Shown here piece by piece: positions 1-10,697 of a stretch of DNA of 46,302 bases. Source of the stretch: Tritrichomonas foetus (taxonomy: Eukaryota > Parabasalia > Tritrichomonadida > Tritrichomonadidae); NCBI GenBank assembly GCA_001839685.1, contig MLAK01000955.1, forward strand, positions 1-46,302, in the 5' to 3' direction. The position numbers were made by a program, and so were the translations under genes. The number at the start of each line of letters is the position of its first letter. Position 1 is the stretch's first letter. The notes under the pieces are model-generated. The model worked only from the letters and a program-made list of their open reading frames with translations. It was not told where the DNA came from and did no database searches.

Positions 1-26
1 GTCGTAATGACCCAAACATAATATAT
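1..26. repeat. Left copy of 26-bp inverted repeat at the window ends
   Basis: Bases 1-26, beginning GTCGTAATGACCC, are the exact reverse complement of 46209-46234. The match stops at base 27. The inner part is itself nearly palindromic (GGGTCATTACGACCC against GGGTCGTAATGACCC). A repeat at both extremes of a sequence usually marks a multi-copy element where assembly stopped, but it could be the terminus of a mobile element. No transposase is linked to it. Confidence 0.75.
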
Positions 27-599
27 AAATTTCAATGATTCTATACAATTTGATTTTCAATTTAGTTTAAATATATTCAATATTATTGGCATTATAACAA
101 AAAAATATCCTTCTTCTTAGATGATATTTCTTAGTGAATAGATGAAAAATAAGATAAAACATTAATATTAAATTTTAAATTATTGCATGTACAGATGCTA
201 TATTAATATATACAAAGATATCATGATTTTTGAGTTTTTACAGAAAATTCCATTCATTTTCTTTATGCGATGCTCAAATGATATTTACATTATTTTAAAA
301 GATAATTAATTCCTCAAATAACTTAACTAACATGATTAACATGTATTAATCATCATGCATAAATTATTCAAAAAGATATATCAAGCGAAAAAAATTGTGA
401 ACGGTAAACTTTTTATGAAGATAGGTTTGATATTTCAAATAATTTCTATGCTATCTGAACGCAATTATTCAATTATTTCAATGTATGGTATCCAAATAAT
501 GAAATATCAAGCAGATTGTTTCTTAAAATATTCAGTATCATTCAATTTTCAGAAATATCAAATTATATTCTCTTCTTGAAGAACAAACGCGCAACCCCA
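27..599. other. Intergenic, AT-rich, no gene seen
   Basis: About 570 bases with many stops in all frames. A 74-codon frame at 355-579 has AT-driven composition and no recognisable motif, so I do not call it a gene. The last bases form the leader of the PX gene. Confidence 0.6.
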
Positions 600-1073
600 A
601 TGAACAAAATACCGATTGCACTCCTCCCCATCAACAAAGGTGCTTTACTTGAAAAGTGCAGATGTAAACCAGCATTCTATATTTCAATCGAAAATTCTTA
701 TCTCGAAAAAAACGAAAAGGTTGTTTTCTACGATATCGAGGTCGGCATTCAATTTGGGACCGATATCCTTCTCAAAAAAATCACACGGCGCTACTCCCAA
801 ATGGATCGCTTCAACAGATTAATCAAAAAATCGATTCCTCGAAATACAAGAATCGAAAAAATCCCGCCAAAAAAATGGTTTGGAAATCGAACTCCGGACT
901 TCATCCGACAACGAACGAAAGGACTTCAGACTTACTTTGCAGGACTTGCAGATATTCCACAGATTGTCAGTCTTGAGTGCTTCCAAGTTTTCTTTGACAT
1001 TGATTCGCTCGCTGAAGGTAATAAAAAATCCGCGACTGCTGAAAAAACACGCCGATATTTGAATATTATGTAA
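600..1073 (+). CDS. PX (phox homology) domain protein
   Basis: A 157-residue protein made of one PX domain, a fold that binds phosphoinositides and directs proteins to endosomal membranes. The usual landmarks are present: an RRYSQM segment at residues 63-68 in the place of the R-(R/K)-Y-x-x-F signature, a PPKK loop at 89-92, and an R-x-x-GL-x-x-Y-x-x-x-L helix at about 105-116, ending in a helix that fits the alpha-4 region. No second domain (BAR, SH3 or other) follows, so it is a stand-alone PX protein. The frame is open upstream of 600, but the only ATG consistent with the domain is at 600. The stop TAA runs into TAAAA, matching the trichomonad habit of overlapping stop and polyadenylation signal. 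The ligand cannot be inferred. Confidence 0.8.
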   Translation: MNKIPIALLPINKGALLEKCRCKPAFYISIENSYLEKNEKVVFYDIEVGIQFGTDILLKKITRRYSQMDRFNRLIKKSIPRNTRIEKIPPKKWFGNRTPDFIRQRTKGLQTYFAGLADIPQIVSLECFQVFFDIDSLAEGNKKSATAEKTRRYLNIM

Positions 1074-1763
1074 AATTAAAAATATGCGAAAATCTTTTTT
1101 TTTTTTTGAATTATTATTGACTTTATAAATATATATCATTACTCCCTAACTGAGTTTGTGCGAATTACCCTAAGCTAAGATGATTTGCATCATTCGAAAA
1201 ATAATCACCAATTTTGTTTAGAAATTTTTGATCTTTCAGTTTTGGTTTTCAGAATGAAATGCAATATGTTAGCTAAAATTATGAATCTCGAACTCAATTT
1301 TTGACAATTTTCAATTTTGGAAATAATTATTACAAAAATGATTTGCTTTTTTCTTGTTTTCATCTTACTCACTGTTACACTACTTCATTTACATATTTTT
1401 AGTGCACCTACATTTTTGCTTTGACCGAAAAAAGATGAAATTGGAAATTATGTTCATTAAATCGTCGGAAATCTAATGGACCATAAAATAGACAAATATT
1501 TCATCATTTTCAAAATGATGTTTTGATTAATTCGATTTCTAATTTAAGAATTTGAATCATCTCATTTATTCACATCTTTACAATGAATCAAGATTTCTAC
1601 TGTCATATTTCATTGCCATTTAAACCAAATTTATTTTACATAATGGGATGGCATGATGCCATTTTGGAAACCAAAGAAAGAAGGACACTCGTAGCAAATT
1701 GAATAGCTATTGAATTTCAACTTTTTCAAGTAACGATAGATCGAAAGCTCAAATAAAAAACAA
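1074..1763. other. Intergenic, no gene seen
   Basis: AT-rich spacer between the PX gene and the hydrolase gene. There is a T run near 1096. I see no repeats, RNA genes or credible frames. Confidence 0.6.
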
Positions 1764-2705
1764 ATGTCAAGATTTGTTGAGATGGGATTCGAGGCCATCT
1801 GCAGGCCACCTCGTGCAGAATATTCAATTTCAGATCTCCCAGATTCATGCTTTATTTCCAATTATGGCCACGTCCGACGCGAACCAATTAGTTTTCCCAA
1901 TTCCCGCGGCTACAACATAATTGGCTCATACTATCCTCCGAACGAAAATGTTCCCGAACCGTCATGTGTTATCTACCTTCACGGAAATGCTTCATGCCAG
2001 CTGGAAGGCACATTTTTGGTGCCATTATTTTGTCCTGCTGGTGTTTCAGTCCTTTGTTTCGATTCATGCGCGTGCGGAAGAAGTGAAGGCGAATATATTT
2101 CACTTGGATACTACGAACGTGACGATGTCGAATGCGCCATATCATATCTTCGAGTGAACTACGGTGTATGCAAAGTGGCATTATGGGGGAGATCCATGGG
2201 TGCTGCCACCACGTTTTTTGTCATCGACAGTGATCCAACAATTTCTGTTGCGATTGCAGATTCTCCATTTTGTTCACTTCCTCAACTTATTGAGGACCTT
2301 GGTTCGAAAATTAATATTCCAGGTTGTCTGTCATCAACTGGTGTCAAAATTGTGTCAAAAACCGTCAAAAAAAAGGCCAATTTTGATGTTTATGATGTGG
2401 AGCCCATCAAACATGCGAAAAAGTGCCACTCGCCGATCATGATTATTCATGGAAAAGCAGACTCATTTATTCCCTGCGAGCATTCAACTTATTTGTATAA
2501 TGAATATGCAGGATCAGAAAAAGAACTCAGAATCGTCCCCGGAGCTGAGCACAATAGCGAAAGGCCGCTCGAAACAATGGTTGAAGCAATCATGTTTATT
2601 GCAAATCACTTGGATGCCCCAGTCGTTGTCGACGACATTCAAATGATCATGGCAAACTCTTACAGGCACTACCAGAACGTGGAAGAAATGTTTGAAGATC
2701 TATAA
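1764..2705 (+). CDS. Alpha/beta hydrolase (serine peptidase/thioesterase-like)
   Basis: A 313-residue alpha/beta-hydrolase. The oxyanion-hole HGN is at 73-75. The nucleophile elbow G-R-S-M-G at 142-146 has Ser144. The acid is Asp233 in GKADSFIP and the base is His263 in GAEHNSERP, so the catalytic triad is complete and in the right order and spacing. The general architecture resembles ABHD12/ABHD17 and BEM46-type enzymes, annotated either as S9/S33-like peptidases or as acyl-protein thioesterases/lipases. The substrate cannot be deduced. No signal peptide or membrane segment is seen, so a cytosolic location is likely. The start is the first ATG of the frame, and the stop is followed by TAATAAAC, which may serve polyadenylation. 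Confidence 0.85.
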   Translation: MSRFVEMGFEAICRPPRAEYSISDLPDSCFISNYGHVRREPISFPNSRGYNIIGSYYPPNENVPEPSCVIYLHGNASCQLEGTFLVPLFCPAGVSVLCFDSCACGRSEGEYISLGYYERDDVECAISYLRVNYGVCKVALWGRSMGAATTFFVIDSDPTISVAIADSPFCSLPQLIEDLGSKINIPGCLSSTGVKIVSKTVKKKANFDVYDVEPIKHAKKCHSPIMIIHGKADSFIPCEHSTYLYNEYAGSEKELRIVPGAEHNSERPLETMVEAIMFIANHLDAPVVVDDIQMIMANSYRHYQNVEEMFEDL

Positions 2706-3678
2706 TAAACTTGTTTAAATAGAGCAACACTATGCATCTGCATTAAGGCAAACTAAAAAAAGATATCGACCAAGTTTGGTCACTCATTCAGGTGAATTTG
2801 AATTTCTGGCTTAACTCTTGGTCGTACTACAGAGCTCTAGCTTATAAGCAATGCACTTTTGTTTATTCTAATTTTTTATTTTTTTTATTTTATTCCAGAT
2901 TTATGATTTTGATTTGATTAAAACAAAATTCTAGTTTTTGATTAACTAATTAATGTTATCAAGCTCATTAAGATATAATAGTTCAATCTTTCAGAAGATA
3001 ACAAAATGTCATTTTCTGTTCATCAAAAAAAAATAAATTATGAAGAGAAAAAACCAGAAATCCTAGATATGTTTTATGCATCTGTACTTATAGTGTTAAA
3101 ACTTAAGTCTTTCTTTCAGAATCTAAATACATGAAAAATTTATATAAAAATGCACAAGTTAAGTGAAAAACTAAGTTAAAATTGATTGAAATAGATCTAC
3201 ATTAGTAAATAAATATGAAGAATGGAATTAATAAATGGAATCGGATATGAAATTTGGAATCCGCCAAAATTGGGGGAAAGTGATGTGATTATACACCTCT
3301 CAATTTTAAAGAACGATAATATTTCGATTAATCATATAATTTTAATTTGTGAAAAATAAATCTGGCATTTTCAAGATTTCTATCAATTTATCAATAGTCG
3401 TTTTAACAATTGAATTATTTACACCGATGAATCAGAATTCTTAAATGTGAAGTGACCACATTTAACGCCTGTTCGACCACTTACAACTTAATTAAGTTGG
3501 CTATTCATTTTTTCCATCATTAAAAATTCTCAAAAACTTAATTAGCCTAAATTTTTTATACAAATATGTGTCTGTCATATATTTATTCAATCTCTTGTTT
3601 CTTAATGAGTGAAATATTTGAGAATTACGAAAAAATTATTTCAAAAGAAACCGCGAATAATTTCAAAGGACACTATCA
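2706..3678. other. Intergenic upstream of hsp60, no gene seen
   Basis: Nearly 1 kb of AT-rich sequence without a credible frame. A 76-codon frame at 3566-3796 overlaps the hsp60 start out of frame and is a shadow. Confidence 0.55.
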
Positions 3679-3683
3679 TCACA
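3679..3683 (+). promoter_or_regulatory. Candidate Initiator (TCACA) of hsp60
   Basis: TCACA fits the trichomonad Inr consensus TCA(+1)YW and lies 15 nt before the ATG at 3699, the usual distance. An overlapping TCATC precedes it. This is known biology of Trichomonas promoters applied by inference; no mapped transcript start is available. Confidence 0.5.
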
Positions 3684-3692
3684 AAAAAATAA

Positions 3693-5299
<1,607 letters not shown>

Positions 5300-5354
5300 N
5301 CCGTACATTAATTTAATCAAAAAGTTATTTTAATATTGAAAAAAACTATCAATA

Positions 5355-5378
5355 AAAATCTGACAATTGTCAGATTTT
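5355..5378. repeat. 24-bp perfect palindrome
   Basis: Two 12-base arms meet at ACAATTGT with no spacer, centred between 5366 and 5367. It lies 55 bases after the N at the broken end of hsp60. Function unknown; it could be a short hairpin or a binding site. Confidence 0.8.
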
Positions 5379-5983
5379 CGTCGAATTATAACCATATCTT
5401 GTAAAACAGAAAGGGGAAAAGTTTGCGATTTTGGGGTATAATATAACTTTTAAAATTCGGTGTCTGATTTTCTCCTTCACAGTATGATTATCACATTTTT
5501 TTATTTGATAACTTTTATTATATAATTGATCAAACAAATTTTCATGTAATCTTATTTTCAACCTTTGTTCACATCACCGAAAATTTTAGACAAGCTGCTT
5601 TTTAATGATAATAGTATCCTAAATGCTCTTCTTAATTTATGAGTCTCATAAGATACTCTTGAATATTCATGAAAATATAACAGTCAGAAATTTCACTTTT
5701 TTTTAGTAAACGGTTGGTTGCACACTTCTTTCAGCTGAATAAACGAATTTTGGTGCCGAGAGATGGAAGAAAAACTCTTGTTCATCTACTAATTCGATTT
5801 TTTATCAGGCTTTGGCAATAAATAATGAAAATTAAATTTTGCAAAATCTAAGCAAAAAAGACGATTGAGGAGTATCATACGTTCTTAATCACTTTTGAGT
5901 GCATTACATTTCTGTAATTACTGTAAATTGAAAATTGAATGAAGTTAAATGTAATTGAAAAAAATGAATCTGACGATTTGTTT

Positions 5984-6058
5984 TTCTTCTTCTTCTTCCT
6001 TTCTTCCTTTATTTCTTTCTTCCTTTCTTCCCTTCTTCACTCTCTCCCTCCATCCTTA
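5984..6058 (+). repeat. Polypyrimidine tract upstream of glycoprotein copy A
   Basis: About 75 bases almost wholly of T and C (TTC and TTCC runs). The same tract occurs at about 11690-11763 before copy B. Confidence 0.8.
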
Positions 6059-6250
6059 GAAAGTTTATCTAATAATGTGGAATTATAGAACTTGTTTTGT
6101 GAAGATAAGCTGCAGACTAAAATTTTTTCATGAAACTTGAATCTGTACTCTTTGAATTCATAGTCTTTTTCTTAGAAATATCACAATTTTTTCTAAATTC
6201 TATATTGAAATAACTTTCTGAATGATCATCTTTGGATTTAATATTTGATA

Positions 6251-6306
6251 AATAGGATTTATTAAATAGGATTTATTGAATAGCATTTATTCAATAGTAT
6301 TTATTA
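6251..6306 (+). repeat. 14-bp tandem repeat, four units (copy A)
   Basis: Four units of the pattern AATAGNATTTATTN run head to tail. The same array is at 11958-12013 in copy B. Confidence 0.85.
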
Positions 6307-6482
6307 AATACTCATTTAACATCAATCAAAAATACTAAAAAGATGAATTTTGGTAAGAAGTGAGAAATAACTGTGATCATAATGACTCTCTCACAATTTT
6401 GATAACATTCAAAAATGTAATCAAATTTTGAAGATATCACATGACTCATGTGACATGAGTATTGAATCTTTCAAAAATCACA

Positions 6483-6487
6483 TCATT
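6483..6487 (+). promoter_or_regulatory. Candidate Initiator (TCATT) of glycoprotein copy A
   Basis: TCATT fits the TCAYW Inr and lies 9 nt before the ATG at 6496. A TCACA overlaps just upstream at 6478. Its presence suggests the copy descended from an expressed gene. Confidence 0.45.
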
Positions 6488-6495
6488 TTTTATTC

Positions 6496-7929
6496 ATGTT
6501 CTTTGGACTTTTAAGCTTAACATTAGCAATAAGTCAACAAAAGTCAACACTTGACTCAGCTGCACTTATATATTGCACAAATCAAAGTAGGCTTAATCGC
6601 GCAATGTGTAGCCAAATCTTGACTGACTTGTCAGTTTTCAAGCAAAGGCTTAATTATTCCTTATCCGCAGCATTAGAAAATAAGAGCAATCCTTTAACAC
6701 CTTAACAGAAATATGCTTATCAATTTTTCCTCGACAACCTTCATACACTTGTCGTAGCTACTACTGGTGGTGAAGTTCTAATAGATGATATATTATTCAC
6801 AGTTCCAGAAAATCTCAGTCGTTTATTTATATTACAGTTAGGAGACGCAGAAAAACCATTGAACTTTTCACTTATGCCTTATCCTCTTGAAGTTCATTTA
6901 ATCGGTCTAAATAATTTTCCTCCACTCACACCTAGTTCTGCATCTTTATTAGAAGATAAATTTACTTCTTTCAATTACACTACTATTAGTAACCAAAAGT
7001 TCCGTGTTGTAGGAGATGATGCCAAAAAAGTGAAGGATTTAAATGTTTATTGGGGTGGAATTAATTTTACTGATAATTTAACAATTGAAAACATAACTTT
7101 AATTGAAACAAGATTAAATATGTCACAAGGCAATGTTTCAACAAAACATTTCACTGTTGATTTACCATCATTAACTGCACTTCCAACGAATGTAAATGGA
7201 ACAGATAAATTTACTTTTTTAATAACAGAGGAACCGTCTAATATGGAAATTCTTTTAAATCAAACGGAAATCAATTTTCCTGGGATTAACGATACTACTA
7301 TTACCCCAAGTCATTTAACCAAAAACACATTTGAAATAGAAACAAGAATCAAAAATATAACAATGAAGATCAAAGATCAAGCTACATCGTTTTATAATCC
7401 TTTAACGTTATTATTTGGCACAAATGATTCTGTTGAAATTAACTTTGATGGAGCTAATTGGACAAACATTGCAAATGGCACTTCTCTTCAAATTTTGGCA
7501 TCGAATTATTCAAATGTCAAGATTGTAAATAAACCATCAAATTTAACAATTATCTTTTTAAATAATACTGTTGATGACGAAATGATGAATACTGACAATA
7601 TCACAAGCGCCCCATTCGATACAGATGGAAATAATTCATCTACTAATGATAATCAAAATAATAGTGAGAACACTGATAGCAGTCAGCACACTGATAACAG
7701 TCAGAACATTGATAGCAGCCAGGACAGTGAGAACAGTGAGAATAATGAGAACAATGAAAACAATAATAACNCCAATAAAAAGAAAATAAACTCAGGTGCA
7801 ATTGCAGGAATTGTCATTGGTGTTTTAGTTGGTGTTGCAGGAGTTGTTATGGGAATCATCTATTTTGTTTATGTGAAGAGAAACAAACAAATAACATCCA
7901 ATGCAGGAAACAACCTAAATGATAACTAA
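6496..7929 (+). pseudogene. Surface type I membrane glycoprotein gene, copy A, with in-frame TAA
   Basis: One frame runs from ATG 6496 to TAA 7927-7929, broken only by a TAA at 6703-6705. The parts on either side of that stop are in the same frame and both look coding. Joined, the frame is 477 codons: a signal peptide (MFFGLLSLTLAIS), a long ectodomain packed with N-x-S/T sequons, an Asn/Ser/Asp/Glu-rich stalk, a membrane segment near the C-terminus (GAIAGIVIGVLVGVAG onward) and a short basic cytoplasmic tail. This is the layout of trichomonad surface proteins. No family domain is recognised. The frame stays open after 7929 into the hsp60 piece. An N replaces T at 7771. It could be a pseudogene, or a gene expressed only from an N-terminally shortened product. 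Confidence 0.7.
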
Positions 7930-7953
7930 ACAGATGAAGAAAAAGAAATATCA

Positions 7954-8322
7954 GAAAACATCAAATCAGAGAATCTCGAACAGAAGACAGGAATTGATAT
8001 CGTTCTTCATGCTGTCAGAATGCCAATCAAGCGAATCGCAGCAAACGCTGGACTTTCTGGTGATGTTGTATGTGACAAAGTATTATCTAATGGAACAAAC
8101 ACATTCGGATATGATGCTAGAAACATGGAATATTGTGACATGGTCAAGAAAGGAATTATCGATCCAACAAAAGTCGTCAGAATGGAACTCATCAATGCAG
8201 CTTCAGTTGCATCATCAATGACATCAGCTGGTGTAATGATTGCTGATGCACCAGAAGACAAAACAGCATCACCTGTAGCACCACCGCCAGGAATGCCACC
8301 GATGGGAGGAGGAATGTACTAA
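7954..8322 (+). pseudogene. Second copy of the hsp60 3' end
   Basis: It encodes the last 122 residues of Hsp60, including the true C-terminus: an acidic/Pro stretch ending in PPMGGGMY, the Gly/Met tail expected of group I chaperonins. There is no start codon of its own; it begins at GAAAACATC directly after glycoprotein copy A and in that gene's frame. As sequence it is an intact 3' end that the copy at 3699 lacks, so the true gene is probably 3699 to about 5275 continued by this tail. Whether the 2.9 kb between them is real or an assembly insertion cannot be decided here. Confidence 0.85.
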
Positions 8323-8349
8323 GTTTCACAATAAATAAAATAATTAAAG

Positions 8350-8421
8350 CTGATTTTTTTATTTTATTTTATTTTATTTTTTTAATTTATTTTTTTATTT
8401 TATTTTTTTTATTTTATTGTA
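8350..8421. repeat. TTTTA microsatellite, left part
   Basis: A T/A tract of TTTTA-type units. It resumes at 9750-9790 on the far side of the inverted-repeat element, so the element appears to have landed within the microsatellite. Confidence 0.75.
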
Positions 8422-9749
8422 CAGTCGGTCCAAATATCCTTTCTTCTTTGTCCATTTTTAAAATAGAATATGAGTAAATGTCCATTATTTAATTTATATA
8501 TGTCCAGAAATATTTCATTATGTCCTATTCACTTTTGATTTTGTCCATAATAGATAGATTCATGACCAGCTCACTTAGTTTTTGTCCATAATAGATAGAT
8601 TCATGTCTAGCTCACTTAGTTTTTGTCCATAATAAATTGGTTCATATCCAGTTCAAATTTACTCTTGTCCATAAATTATTTCAAGTGTCCACTTTTAAAT
8701 TTAAAAAGTTACATTTGTCCATAAATCAATAGTAAAATGTACAAAATATAATTATTTTTTTCCATTTAATAAAAATTCACCAAATGCGATTTTAATGAAG
8801 TGCCAACCGCCAAATTCTCGCAATTTTGATTTCTGATGGCATTCCTTTGTTCTGTAAAATATTACATAGCTATGTAGAAGATTATTAAGGAAGAGAGACC
8901 AATGAAGTTGATGAATTTGGCAACAAAATGGACATTTAATGGAAAAGTATACATATATCAATCGCTAAAACTTTCCCAACAATATTTCTCAAAATATGAT
9001 ATTATCTTGGAAAAATAAAAATGACATGATTTGGGGAAATTGGGGAAAATTAGCCTAAAATTCTTATATCGAATGAAAAATATGATAGTTCAAACAATTT
9101 AGCATGAATAGGGTCGAAATACGACAATATATTATGTTCTCTTTTAATAAAATGAATACTTAAATCGATATTAAGTGATCTAATAAACTATATAATTTTC
9201 ATTTATATTTCGAGACTTTTTTCTATAAATATCTAATTTTACCCTCTGTATCTATTTAACATCATCACTATGTTCAGAAGATTTTTTTTATTATTATATG
9301 GACAATTTATTTTTTATTTTTGAAAGAGGATATTGTAAAATGGATATTTATTTTTGTTATATGGATTGCTATTTTTGATTTTTATTTAATTAATGGATAA
9401 ATTAAGTCAATAAATTAAAATTTAAAACCGTAAATCCACATTGAATTAAAACGAGCTATTTGAAATTNGGACATCAACAATTGATTCATGGATGATAGTT
9501 ATTTTGTTTATAGATTTTTTATAAACTATAGAAAAAAGCCATTTTATTTTTTGGAAAAATTCATATTTCCTTTAGACAAATATTTTAGTTTTTGGACACT
9601 TTTAAATATCTATCTGACAAATATTATATTTTCTGGACACTTTGAATTCTTGCTTGGATTAGTGTAAAACTCAAAATGGAAATGATGTAAAGCAATCAAT
9701 TAATTTATTTTAGAAAGTGGACAAAAATAAATAATATCTGGATCGACTG
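8422..9749. mobile_element. Tc1/mariner-pogo-type inverted-repeat element, non-autonomous
   Basis: It begins CAGTCGGTCC and ends GGATCGACTG. The outer 33 bases of the two ends are inverted repeats with 27 identical positions. A TA dinucleotide lies outside each end (8420-8421 and 9750-9751), the target-site signature of the IS630-Tc1-mariner superfamily. The 1.33-kb interior has no transposase frame, so it is non-autonomous or decayed. TGTCCA-type motifs recur on the left arm and point inward; their complement (TGGACA) recurs on the right arm. An N is at 9468. Confidence 0.7.
8542..8664 (+). repeat. 41-bp tandem repeat, three units
   Basis: TGTCCATAATA starts at 8542, 8583 and 8624, giving a 41-base period. 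The first two units are nearly identical and the third is diverged. The array lies inside the left arm of the inverted-repeat element and enriches its TGTCCA motif. Confidence 0.85.
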
Positions 9750-10389
9750 TATTTATTTTATTTTATTTTATTTTATTATTATTATTATCAGTATTTTAAT
9801 TTTAATCAGTATTATCATCTTACAAAACTTAGCTTTCTATTTTTATCTCAATGATATAATATACCTTTTCATATTTGGGGTCTGATTTTCTACTTCACAG
9901 TATGATTATCGCATTTTTTTATTTGATAACTGTGACTGATCATATATAATTGATCACTCAAATTTTCATGTAATCTTAAGATTAATCTTATAATTAATTA
10001 TATTGTTCATTGTTTAACTAATTTATTAATTGTTTGATTGTTTTTAAAATCGCGTAATTACATTACTAATTGCTTAATAACTTTATGAACTTACTTATTA
10101 CTTTAATAAATATTAACCAAAATTAATGATTACTAGCTAACGCTAAAAGTATTAATATTTAATCAGATATTTTGTGAATATAATGAAAAAAAGAATTGCA
10201 TACAATTATTGAATATATTCTCAAATAATTTGAATAAAAGCAAAATGTGTATTCAAATTTGCCAGTTTTCAGTAAACACTTTTTCAATATCCATTCAAAA
10301 ACTTGGACCATAAAAATCAAAGCAGATTACGGACACTATTTTTTGTTCAAACAAACAACGGCAAAATCAAAGGTTGCAAAGAAAAGGTG
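9750..10389. other. Microsatellite and AT-rich spacer
   Basis: It starts with TTTTA and TTA repeats. The part at 9880-9980 is a diverged copy of 5455-5560 (it shares CACAGTATGATTATC and TTTTTTTATTTGATAAC). No gene is seen. Confidence 0.6.
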
Positions 10390-10397
10390 NTTAGGAA

Positions 10398-10697
10398 TTC
10401 GCAGTTCCTCACTTCATTCTTTCCGCTTTGATCCAAAATCTCGCTCAGCAGGGACTCCATATCAGCAACAATTCTCTCACTCTACCTTCAAGGAAGACTT
10501 ATGAAGATGGACTGAATCAATACAAGAACATTATGCGGCAAACAGCACATCTGAGCCCATTCCCCGTGACTGTTCACTACATGATCNCCTTCATCGTTAA
10601 TCAGAAAAANNNTGGACGAACTCCTCATGTTTTGTTAAACTACCTCTCGGTTGACATTCACCCTGCTTCTGCCGAAGTAGGGAATGCGATTTTCTAA
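10398..10697 (+). pseudogene. Fragment resembling the core-binding domain of a tyrosine recombinase
   Basis: One frame reads an ALIQ-N-LAQQGL helix, then LPSRKTYEDGLNQYKNI, a PFPVTVHYM segment and a LLNYLSVDIHPAS segment. The order S/T-x-x-TY-x-x-x-L-x-x-Y, then P, then the helix before the catalytic domain matches the SAM-like N-terminal domain of tyrosine recombinases (DIRS, Ngaro and Crypton elements, phage integrases). The frame then stops; the catalytic R-H-R-Y domain is absent. Ns at 10390, 10587 and 10610-10612 obscure it. This is likely a mobile-element remnant. Recognition is by pattern only. Confidence 0.45.

Larger units (their letters stand above)
5300..6482. other. N-marked junction and AT-rich repeat-bearing spacer
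   Basis: The span begins with a single N at 5300. Sequence from about 5455 to 5580 has diverged relatives at about 9880-9980 and 11485-11550, sharing a segment that starts ATTTTCATGTAATCTTA. It holds no gene. From about 5929 on it is essentially identical to the sequence from about 11636. Confidence 0.7.

Noticed and set aside
355..579. 74-codon frame near the left end
   Set aside because: AT-driven composition (Ile/Lys/Phe/Ser), no motif, overlaps the PX gene leader.
6703..6705. Reassigned TAA codon (alternative genetic code)
   Set aside because: Many intact genes here end in TAA, so TAA is a normal stop.
6634..6708. Intron that would remove the TAA of the glycoprotein gene
   Set aside because: A 75-base in-frame GT...AG exists, but both ends lack the trichomonad GTAYGT and ACTAACACAYAG signals, and the interval itself looks coding.
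8542..8664. CRISPR-like array
   Set aside because: Contiguous 41-bp tandem units without unique spacers, in a eukaryotic genome.
8752..8961. Transposase remnant on the minus strand inside the inverted-repeat element
   Set aside because: The 69-codon frame shows no DDE or helix-turn-helix pattern I can recognise.
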